Shown here in pieces: positions 55,480-63,122 of a DNA stretch of 64,000 nucleotides. Source of the DNA: Chlamydia crocodili (GTDB lineage Bacteria > Chlamydiota > Chlamydiia > Chlamydiales > Chlamydiaceae). The stretch covers positions 16,112 through 80,111 of the forward strand of contig NZ_CP060791.1 in the NCBI RefSeq assembly GCF_018343815.1, written 5' to 3'. The stretch's first letter is position 1. The number at the start of each line of letters is the position of its first letter. The notes under the pieces were generated by a model. That model was not told the origin of the DNA, made no database searches, and was given only the letters and a program-made list of their open reading frames with translations. A program made the translations under genes and the position numbers.

Positions 55480-56231
55480 ACTTTACCAGTAATCTTCTTA
55501 CCAATCTGACCGTTGGTATAACCAAACCATACCTCTACATTTGCTATAACAAACCCCACTTCAATAATACCATGAATTTGTAATAGCTTCAGAAGATCTT
55601 CCTCGGGATGAGGATATACATTCGGGGTATGAATATCGTAAATATAATTCCCGTTATTAGTAATAAAAAGTCCTCCGCGAGGATTCTTTCTTAAATTCCC
55701 CTGATATCCAAGATTTGCCAACGCAGCAACAATAGAAGACCTTCCAAAAGGACTAATCTCGACAGGCACACCAAATTTTCCTAAGACCTCAACACTTTTA
55801 CTCTCATCAGCAAGTATTAAACATCGCCGACTCGATTGTAGTAGAATCTTTTCTCGAAACATAGCTCCACCTCCACCTTTGATCATACGCAGTTGGGGAT
55901 CTATCTCATCAGCACCATCAACAGCAAGATCTGTTTCAGTGAATTCTTCATCATCAATCAAAGGAATACCTAAACTACTTGCTAGAGAGTAGGATTCTTT
56001 TGAAGACGCTACAGCACGAATATCTAGGTTTTCCCGTTTTTGCTTTGCAGAAACAGCCTTAATGAACTCTCTAGAGGTTGAACCACTCCCCAATCCCAAA
56101 AGCATTCCGGAGGTTACTAAAGCAGCAGCTTCACGAGCTAAATGTCTTTTTACTTCTAAATAGGGATCTTCTTTCACAACACCTCTATTTGTTTCATTCT
56201 CCATAGCTTTTATATCGAGAACTCTCGACAT
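55476..56231 (-). CDS. rpiA: Ribose-5-phosphate isomerase A
   Basis: Interconverts ribose-5-phosphate and ribulose-5-phosphate in the pentose phosphate pathway. At 251 residues it has the substrate-binding G-L-G-S-G-S-T, the catalytic Asp in D-G-A-D-E-I-D and the lysine in K-G-G-G-G-A-M. The N-terminus carries about 20 extra residues; a second Met at residue 10 may be the true start, and neither has a clear Shine-Dalgarno. First gene of the cluster rpiA-BFN-yqgE-hemL-mlaEFD-clpB. Confidence 0.93.
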   Translation of the reverse strand: MSRVLDIKAMENETNRGVVKEDPYLEVKRHLAREAAALVTSGMLLGLGSGSTSREFIKAVSAKQKRENLDIRAVASSKESYSLASSLGIPLIDDEEFTETDLAVDGADEIDPQLRMIKGGGGAMFREKILLQSSRRCLILADESKSVEVLGKFGVPVEISPFGRSSIVAALANLGYQGNLRKNPRGGLFITNNGNYIYDIHTPNVYPHPEEDLLKLLQIHGIIEVGFVIANVEVWFGYTNGQIGKKITGKV

Positions 56232-56367
56232 GTCAGATAAAAAATAAAAGCCGAAGTCATACTAATATAATCATATTTGCAAGGTCAAATGAGGATATTG
56301 GTAAACCGCATATAGGTTAAAAAGTAGCTTTGATTATCTTGAATATTATATCAAAAATATAACTGCT

Positions 56368-57447
56368 TTATACCCACTCTTCCCAGGTTTTATAAGCAAG
56401 GCTAGGTTGAAATTCAACATCATCGATATCTGTAGATATATCTAAAATACGATTCCAAATCTGTTTTTTTGAAAATTTATTTAAGTACTGACCTTTACGA
56501 TCGCTAAGATCTTTTAGCAAAGCTTTTGCTTCTGTATTTAACGTACAAATCCCTAGTCCTGAATATAGCCAAATCAGAAACTCTTCTCTATCTGCTCTAG
56601 ATAAAGAAGGTTGTGTGGCCAAGGCTGTATCTATTATGGCTTTTACATTAACATCTTCTTTCCAGATAGTATACATGGATTGATCCATAGCTGCAGATAA
56701 TGTTCGATAGTCTTGCATGCTTATTGAAGAAAATACCGGTAAATATTGAGGGTGAAAAATTCCTGAAAATGCCATCTGTCCAGTGATTAAACTATTTAAG
56801 ATATCACTGTTATAATCTTGAAGCACCTTAGAAGAAAAAGTTTCCAGCCAATAACATGGGCAATTTTCTTCAATAATAGAATCTAAATCCAATTCACCAT
56901 TACGCATTAGGGTTTTCAAATTTTCTCGAGATTCTTGAGATAAACTATTAAAGGCTGCGATTAATTCTTGAGAATCTGTAAAGGGATCTATATCTGCTCC
57001 CGAAGCTAAAACCCCTAATCTATAAAGCTGAGCAAATGATAAATTGTATTTATCTAACACACAAACTGTAGCTGTAGAACCATCTTGCTTATTTATATGA
57101 GATACGAAAGCTCGAGGATATTTAGCAAAAATTCTCTCACGTAATTTATTAGGGATGTTCTTATTTTCGACAATACGGTTTCTTCTATGCGCATGAATAC
57201 GCTGTAGCCCAATTAATGCAGTAATACAGCCAAAAGCTGCTGCAGCAATTAAAGGCAGCCCTAAGCTAATTGTTAAGCCCAATACAGGAATAGCAACAGA
57301 AAGAGCTATTATCCCAATGGCAAATAGTGTGACTAATGTTATTAAAGCGTAGGAAATTTTAGATTTAGCAAATGTATTAGAAACAGAGGGCGTGGTAGCT
57401 CTATTTCCTACCTGAGAGCCCATAGGTCTTTGATTATCTAGTCTCAT
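56368..57447 (-). CDS. Divergent member of the tandem Inc-like (DUF1389-type) family
   Basis: A 359-residue protein with a bilobed hydrophobic domain (about 34-85) and a long soluble domain. Aligned by eye with the five upstream copies, it keeps the block order: P-N-K-L-R-E-R-I-F-A-K-Y-P for their P-S-G-F-R-S-V-I-K-K-E-F-P, then I-I-E-E-N-C-P-C-Y-W for L-L-K-N-C-P-F-Y-F, F-H-P-Q and D-Y-R-T-L for the F-D-P-N and E-E-Y-E-M-L blocks, and T-W-E-E-W at the end. It stops right after T-W-E-E-W and lacks the C-terminal extension of the others. Low identity suggests an old duplication. Start ATG 57447 (an upstream GTG at 57462 is possible). Host-facing role inferred only. Confidence 0.7.
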   Translation of the reverse strand: MRLDNQRPMGSQVGNRATTPSVSNTFAKSKISYALITLVTLFAIGIIALSVAIPVLGLTISLGLPLIAAAAFGCITALIGLQRIHAHRRNRIVENKNIPNKLRERIFAKYPRAFVSHINKQDGSTATVCVLDKYNLSFAQLYRLGVLASGADIDPFTDSQELIAAFNSLSQESRENLKTLMRNGELDLDSIIEENCPCYWLETFSSKVLQDYNSDILNSLITGQMAFSGIFHPQYLPVFSSISMQDYRTLSAAMDQSMYTIWKEDVNVKAIIDTALATQPSLSRADREEFLIWLYSGLGICTLNTEAKALLKDLSDRKGQYLNKFSKKQIWNRILDISTDIDDVEFQPSLAYKTWEEWV

Positions 57448-57632
57448 TTTCAATGCTAACACAATATCTTTAGGTATAAATTATGTATTAATCACTTAGG
57501 AGATAAAATAGTAATTGATAATAGAATAATTTTTTTGAGCCTAGATATAAAAACTGATTCTTAAATACTTAAGAAAATCAATACTAGAACATCAAGTCAG
57601 AGTCACCATTCCTATTTAATAATGGTTGCTGA

Positions 57633-58877
57633 TTAGCGATATCTTACTCCCGTATTTGGATCCATGAGATAGTAATGAAGATGAAACGAAGAAAGTTTCG
57701 GTTTTTGTAGATTATGTTTACTGTGTTTGTTAAAAAATTCCAAGACCCCCTTATGAAAACCGTAAAGACGATGCGAGTCGTGGCGATAGAAGTGCATCCA
57801 TTCTTTCAATGTAAGTAAAGTAATATGAGGGTCAAAATCTTTTATATTCTCCTCATTGATGTATTGAGAAACAACGAGTAATAGCTCCATAAGAATACCT
57901 CCAACACGAGATGTATCGAAAGTGTGAAGGAAGCTGAGTTGGCAACATTCTATATCTTTAAACAGCTGTAATTGCTCCCATGTAATCCCATGTTTACATA
58001 ATGCCAGCAACCAAGGAGCTCGAGACCCATTGAGATCCTCTAATAACCATGATTCTCTTCTTTCAAATCCTTTTACATTTTCATTTTCTAAATACATTCT
58101 AAATCGTGTATATAACGCTTCAACAAGACTACGTACATCTCGCCAAGTATTGTCTCGTGCATGTTGGCATAGTATGTTGTATTCTTCTTCAGAAGTAAGA
58201 CGTGCTAATAACCAAACAAAAGGATGAAATGCTGTTTGGTTTATATCTGATAAACCTACTCGATTCACCCAATACACAGTAGGTTCCATATGTTCAGCCT
58301 CAGGAAATTCTATAGGACCAAGGTGAATAAACTTATTTATCAAGTATAAAGGACAATTCTTTAAGAGGATCTTCTCTAGATTAGGAAGCATTACACCCTC
58401 ACAGGCCTTTTGCAAACGCTCAAAACCAAATGATTCTACTCTATTCTTACAGTCTTCAGAGGGGAAATGAAAATTTCCTGAGGATAATCCGGATACAACA
58501 GCACGAAACTCTCTAAAGGTAAGAGCTTTCGTAAACACGAGATCGTAAATAATTTGGGGATAAGTTTCTTTTATCAAAGAACGAAACCCAGAAGGAAGAG
58601 GATGTTTTAACTCACGCATTGCGTAGCGTAATGCCAAAGCACTTACTATTCCCACAATAACTAAAGATAAAGCTACACCCGTTACAAGTAGGGGATGAGC
58701 AAATCCATAGATAACTACCGACAGCAAGCTTACAGCACAGATAAGACAAAATATGCCCGTTATAGTTATAGCATGCTTACACAATGTATCCAATACGCCG
58801 CGTGTTTTCTTTCCTAGATTCATTAAGGGTAAACAAGAAGGAGATTGTATATGAGGGAATATGTTGTTTAAAGTCAT
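57633..58877 (-). CDS. Tandem Inc-like (DUF1389-type) protein, copy 2
   Basis: A 414-residue protein: polar start, bilobed hydrophobic domain (about 33-88), then L-P-S-G-F-R-S-L-I-K-E-T-Y-P, F-G-F-E-R-L-Q-K-A-C-E-G, I-L-L-K-N-C-P-L-Y, L-C-K-H-G-I-T-W-E-Q-L-Q-L and L-L-T-L-K-E-W. It ends with M-D-P-N-T-G-V-R. AGGTGGG precedes the ATG. Each block is shared with the neighbouring copies, so this is a member of the tandem family. I believe it is DUF1389, known only from Chlamydia. Bilobed topology implies insertion in the inclusion membrane with the large C-terminal domain toward the host cytosol (inference). Confidence 0.8.
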   Translation of the reverse strand: MTLNNIFPHIQSPSCLPLMNLGKKTRGVLDTLCKHAITITGIFCLICAVSLLSVVIYGFAHPLLVTGVALSLVIVGIVSALALRYAMRELKHPLPSGFRSLIKETYPQIIYDLVFTKALTFREFRAVVSGLSSGNFHFPSEDCKNRVESFGFERLQKACEGVMLPNLEKILLKNCPLYLINKFIHLGPIEFPEAEHMEPTVYWVNRVGLSDINQTAFHPFVWLLARLTSEEEYNILCQHARDNTWRDVRSLVEALYTRFRMYLENENVKGFERRESWLLEDLNGSRAPWLLALCKHGITWEQLQLFKDIECCQLSFLHTFDTSRVGGILMELLLVVSQYINEENIKDFDPHITLLTLKEWMHFYRHDSHRLYGFHKGVLEFFNKHSKHNLQKPKLSSFHLHYYLMDPNTGVRYR

Positions 58878-59074
58878 AACCCACCTAGTTATTTCTAAAG
58901 TTTTAGCAATAAAAAAAAATCCGAAGATTTTTAATCACATCCAAAATTAAAAACAACAAGCAAAATCAATCTATCTCGGGATCTTTTATTTCTTAGAACA
59001 ATCTAAAAAAATTATTAGCTGCAATCAGAGAAATAACAAAAAAATAAATTCAAGACACCTCTTTAGAAAGTATA

Positions 59075-60313
59075 TTACTCGAGTATCCTCATTCCTGTTG
59101 TGCTATCTATTGAATAAATAGGAATATGTGGAGGCTCTTTTCTCATTAAAGATTCTCCTCTACGTCCATTTAAGAAGGTAATCGTCCTATCATAGAAACG
59201 CCAGTCGCGATTCTCTTTATTTTTCTCATAATCATCAATCCATTCCTCCCAGGTAAGTAGCATAATAGAAGCGTCAAATTCATCATGATCTTCCTGAATA
59301 TGTGGATATATAGAAAGGATAAGCCTTATTAAATTTGCACCTCCGTTGGCATCATTAAACATGGAAAGGAAGATCATATCCCTACATTCTACCTGTTTAA
59401 TCAACTGTAGTTGATCCCAAGAAACGCCATGCTTACAGAAGTACAACAACCATTCTAGAGAGAATTGACTAAAACAACGGGATAGCCAAGCTCTATCAAT
59501 ATGAAAATGTTCCACAGGCTCATTTGGTGTACGACCTATAAGTCGGGTTCGCACTTCTTCAACCATAGGAGATGCTTCATCCCAAGTATTATTTCGAGCA
59601 TGACTTAATAGAGTTTCATATTCAGATTTAGAAACCACTTTAGAAAAAATCCAGATATAGTGATGAAAAGCTGTATCTAAACGGTGTGTTAATCCTGTAC
59701 GAGATAACCAATAAACTTCAGAATTCATATTTTCAGCTTCTGGAAACTCTCTAGGACCGATCTGAATAAACGTTTTTATAAAATAAAAAGGACAATGTTT
59801 TAAAAGTAGGTTTTCTAAATGTGGTAATTGAATTCCCTCACAAGCCTTCTGTAAACGCTCAAGACCAAATCTCCCTATCTTCTCCTGGCACTCTAACGAA
59901 GGAAAGGTAAATGTTTTGGAAGATAAACCTGTGAGAATAATACGGAGCTCTTGAAGAGTAAGCTTCTCCTGAACAGTTAAATCGTAAATTGCTTTAGGGA
60001 ACTCTTGCTTAATTACCGATAGGAATCCCGAGGGAATAGGCAGTTTCTCTCGACATGGAAGGTATAAACGATATAACGATGCAAGCATTACTCCCGAAAG
60101 AACTAGAGAAATTATTAAACCTAAAACAATGGAAAAATGGGTCAATCCCATAATAATAAAAGCTGTAAATGTGGCAAGGAAAGCAAGGCTACCTATAGCT
60201 ACAGCACATTTACGCAACTTTTCGGTTACACAAGGCTTTGTGTCCCCGTCTTTTCTTATCAATATCAAGGAAGCATTAGATCCTGGGAGAGGGGAAGTCT
60301 GTATAGGATTCAT
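59075..60313 (-). CDS. Tandem Inc-like (DUF1389-type) protein, copy 3
   Basis: A 412-residue protein of the same layout: hydrophobic hairpin (about 35-90), I-P-S-G-F-L-S-V-I-K-Q-E-F-P, R-F-G-L-E-R-L-Q-K-A-C-E-G-I, L-L-K-H-C-P-F-Y-F, G-P-R-E-F-P-E-A-E-N, F-C-K-H-G-V-S-W-D-Q-L-Q-L, L-L-T-W-E-E-W, and the tail I-D-S-T-T-G-M-R. It is separated from copy 2 by about 200 bases, enough for its own promoter or terminator, though I see no strong one. The middle part (about residues 240-280) is the most variable region between copies. Confidence 0.8.
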   Translation of the reverse strand: MNPIQTSPLPGSNASLILIRKDGDTKPCVTEKLRKCAVAIGSLAFLATFTAFIIMGLTHFSIVLGLIISLVLSGVMLASLYRLYLPCREKLPIPSGFLSVIKQEFPKAIYDLTVQEKLTLQELRIILTGLSSKTFTFPSLECQEKIGRFGLERLQKACEGIQLPHLENLLLKHCPFYFIKTFIQIGPREFPEAENMNSEVYWLSRTGLTHRLDTAFHHYIWIFSKVVSKSEYETLLSHARNNTWDEASPMVEEVRTRLIGRTPNEPVEHFHIDRAWLSRCFSQFSLEWLLYFCKHGVSWDQLQLIKQVECRDMIFLSMFNDANGGANLIRLILSIYPHIQEDHDEFDASIMLLTWEEWIDDYEKNKENRDWRFYDRTITFLNGRRGESLMRKEPPHIPIYSIDSTTGMRILE

Positions 60314-60439
60314 AATCCACGCCCTACTTAATCCAATAAATTCGAAAAATTATATCAATTTACACGGGTAAAAACAATTAATAAATCCAACTCTTTCTAA
60401 TCTGTGAATCGAGATAACGGAAGAACATTTAAAAAGAAT

Positions 60440-61657
60440 TTAACTCGTGATTTTCAGCCATCTCTTAAATTTACGATCTCCAGTAATGGAATCATAAGAA
60501 TAACAGGGAATTTTAAAGACAAGTTGTTTCGTTAAATGGTTTTTACTATGGCTATTTAGAAAGTCTACTATTCTATCATAGCTAGCGTGTTTTTTATCCT
60601 CTCTCCACTCATTCCAGGTTAGCAAAGTTATATATGGATCAAATCCTTTTCTATTTTCATTAATATAAGGAGCAACTGTAGCCGCTAATTTCATTAGGTT
60701 CATGCCCCCACCTAGCCTATTAATCTTATTTAGGAACTTCACATCATCATAACATATTTCTTTGAACAGCTTTAGTTGCCCCCAGCTAACACCATGTTTA
60801 CATACATATAATAGCCAGGGCAACTTAATACATGTAAATAACCTCTCTGTTTCCACCCATGACTTATCTAGAAAAATATTCCTCATATGCATACGGATTT
60901 TATTGATTACCGTTTCCTCCAAGTCTTTAACTGCAAACCAAGTTCCTTTTTTTGCGTGTAGAAGTAGAGTTTCATATTCATCTTGGGAGATTACCTGAGC
61001 AAGAATCCAAATATAAGGATGACATATGGTATCTAGCCTATCTGACAAACCTGTATGAGAGAACCAGTACATAGCAGGAGGTATATTTTCTGATTCAGGG
61101 AAATTCTTAGGACCTAGTTGGATAAATTTATTCATAAAATAAAACGGACAGTGCTTTAAAAGCAGATTCTCCAAATCAGGAAGCTCGATCCCCTCACAGG
61201 CCTTTTGCAAACGCTCAAGACCAAACCTCTTTACCTTCTCATCGCGTGCTGTCGATGGAAAAGTAAAATATCCCGAATGCAACCCCGATAAAACAACCCG
61301 CAACTCTTGAATCGTTATCCCTTTTTCAATAACCAAATCATAAAGTACTTTAGGAAAATGCTTTCTAATTACATAACGAAAACCTTCTGGTATAGGCAAC
61401 CTTGAATCTCGTGTTGCACAACGATGCAAAATCAATGCTGAAAGCATTCCAGAGAGAATAAAAGATACCGTTAAACATACAATGATTGCGGGCTGAGTCA
61501 CCCCGAAAGCAATTAATGTCATGAAAACGGTAGAAAGAAATAAACAACAAATACTGCTAATAAGTAGAGAGTTCTTATATAAGATATCTAAGAAAAGACA
61601 TATTCTACCATCTTGCTTAACCACTGATGGAATGGGGGGAACACCTATCACAGTCAT
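60440..61657 (-). CDS. Tandem Inc-like (DUF1389-type) protein, copy 4
   Basis: A 405-residue protein: hairpin (about 31-86), I-P-E-G-F-R-Y-V-I-R-K-H-F-P, R-F-G-L-E-R-L-Q-K-A-C-E-G-I-E-L-P, L-L-K-H-C-P-F-Y-F-M, G-P-K-N-F-P-E-S-E-N, V-C-K-H-G-V-S-W-G-Q-L, L-L-T-W-N-E-W, ending Y-D-S-I-T-G-D-R plus a basic tail. The residues before the hairpin are unique to this copy. It lies 126 bases from copy 3 and 127 from copy 5. Confidence 0.8.
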   Translation of the reverse strand: MTVIGVPPIPSVVKQDGRICLFLDILYKNSLLISSICCLFLSTVFMTLIAFGVTQPAIIVCLTVSFILSGMLSALILHRCATRDSRLPIPEGFRYVIRKHFPKVLYDLVIEKGITIQELRVVLSGLHSGYFTFPSTARDEKVKRFGLERLQKACEGIELPDLENLLLKHCPFYFMNKFIQLGPKNFPESENIPPAMYWFSHTGLSDRLDTICHPYIWILAQVISQDEYETLLLHAKKGTWFAVKDLEETVINKIRMHMRNIFLDKSWVETERLFTCIKLPWLLYVCKHGVSWGQLKLFKEICYDDVKFLNKINRLGGGMNLMKLAATVAPYINENRKGFDPYITLLTWNEWREDKKHASYDRIVDFLNSHSKNHLTKQLVFKIPCYSYDSITGDRKFKRWLKITS

Positions 61658-61784
61658 AGTATCGATCAGAACTGTTGTTTAGCTGCTAAAAAATGTAAAT
61701 ACAATAAGACACGTCTGTCATCTATCCACACACCTCTATTATCCTTAAGCAACGAAAGGGATAAAGGAATAAGGTGCACGAATC

Positions 61785-63065
61785 TTATTCTATTTCTTGA
61801 TCTTTCCCACTATCGGAAGGATCATAATCAAGGGTTCTTTTACCCGTACGGCTATCTATAGAATAGCTAGGGGTCTCAGGAACTTGGTTGTATTTTAAAA
61901 CACGCTTACTTTGTTTATTTACAAACTTCGTGGTCCCGTCAAAGAAACGCCATCGACGATTGTTTTTATTATTCTCATATTCGTTGATCCATTCCTCCCA
62001 GGTAATTAGAGCAATAAACGGATCGAATTCCTTATTCTCATCAATATAAGAAGCAATGCTGTAAATCAACCTCGTAGTCACCATACTTCTGGATGATACA
62101 TCGAACATGGATATAAAATTAATATGCCTACACTCAATCTCTCTGAACAACTGTAACTGCTCCCAACAAACTCCATGCTTACATAAATATAGTAACCATG
62201 TGAAACCTAAACCACCAACACATAACTTCAGAGATTCTCTTTGCGTATCGAAGTGCTCTACATCCGCCGTGACTATAAGTGCTTCGATTCGATTACGTAG
62301 TTCGCCTCTAACAAAAGTTTCTCGAACTTGATCCCAAGTAGAATTTTTCGCATGTATCAATAACATTTCGTATTCTTCTTGAGTCACTACATTAGCTAAT
62401 AACCAGACATTAGGATCAAAGACCGTGTTGCAAGTAGAGGAAAATCCGGTTCTAGACACCCAATAAAGTACAGGATCCATATTTTCCGCTTCAGGGAATT
62501 CCTTAGGACCTAATTGAATGAATTTATTAACGAAATAAAATGGGCAATTCTTTAAAAGAATCTTCTCTAAATCAGGCAATTCGATCCCCTCACAACCCTT
62601 TTGCAAACGCTCAAGACCAAATCTCTCTACCTTCTCCTGACATGCTATCGATGGGAAAGTAAATGTCCCAGAAGATAAACCTAAAATAACAGCACGCAGT
62701 TCTTGAAGAGTTAGTCTCTCCTGAACTACCAGATCATAGACAGCTGCTGGAAACTCTTTTTTAATTACTGAACGAAAGCCTGAGGGAAGTGAATGGCGCA
62801 TATCACCGCGTACTATACGATGAATTGCCAAGGCTAACATTACTCCAGCAACAATGATTGATACTAATAAACAAGCAAGAATTATAGGCTGTGTAAATCC
62901 ACAGGCAACTATAGCCACCATAGCAATAGCAACCGCGGAACAAAAAATACTAGTTATAATTAAAGTATACTTATGTAGCCTACTCCTTACACAAGGTTGG
63001 TTATTGTGTTTAATTATTGAAGATCCATTTAAGCCAGAATGTGAAGATATACTTGATGGGTTCAT
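61785..63065 (-). CDS. Tandem Inc-like (DUF1389-type) protein, copy 5
   Basis: A 426-residue protein: hairpin (about 32-88), L-P-S-G-F-R-S-V-I-K-K-E-F-P, R-F-G-L-E-R-L-Q-K-G-C-E-G, L-L-K-N-C-P-F-Y-F-V, G-P-K-E-F-P-E-A-E-N, L-C-K-H-G-V-C-W-E-Q-L-Q-L, I-T-W-E-E-W, I-D-S-R-T-G-K-R and an acidic extension of about 20 residues. AGAGGG lies 4-5 bases before the ATG. Its bases 62481-62689 are almost identical to 63792-64000 in copy 6, while the flanks differ. Confidence 0.82.
   Translation of the reverse strand: MNPSSISSHSGLNGSSIIKHNNQPCVRSRLHKYTLIITSIFCSAVAIAMVAIVACGFTQPIILACLLVSIIVAGVMLALAIHRIVRGDMRHSLPSGFRSVIKKEFPAAVYDLVVQERLTLQELRAVILGLSSGTFTFPSIACQEKVERFGLERLQKGCEGIELPDLEKILLKNCPFYFVNKFIQLGPKEFPEAENMDPVLYWVSRTGFSSTCNTVFDPNVWLLANVVTQEEYEMLLIHAKNSTWDQVRETFVRGELRNRIEALIVTADVEHFDTQRESLKLCVGGLGFTWLLYLCKHGVCWEQLQLFREIECRHINFISMFDVSSRSMVTTRLIYSIASYIDENKEFDPFIALITWEEWINEYENNKNNRRWRFFDGTTKFVNKQSKRVLKYNQVPETPSYSIDSRTGKRTLDYDPSDSGKDQEIE
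62481..62689 (-). repeat. Near-identical block shared by family copies 5 and 6 (unit 1)
   Basis: These 209 bases match 63792-64000 with three mismatches by direct reading. The match becomes patchy toward lower coordinates (below 62480) and reaches the window edge on the other side. Confidence 0.9.
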
Positions 63066-63122
63066 GGCCCTCTAAATTATTAAAAATAAACAAACTAAAA
63101 GACGATTATAGCATTTTTAAAA

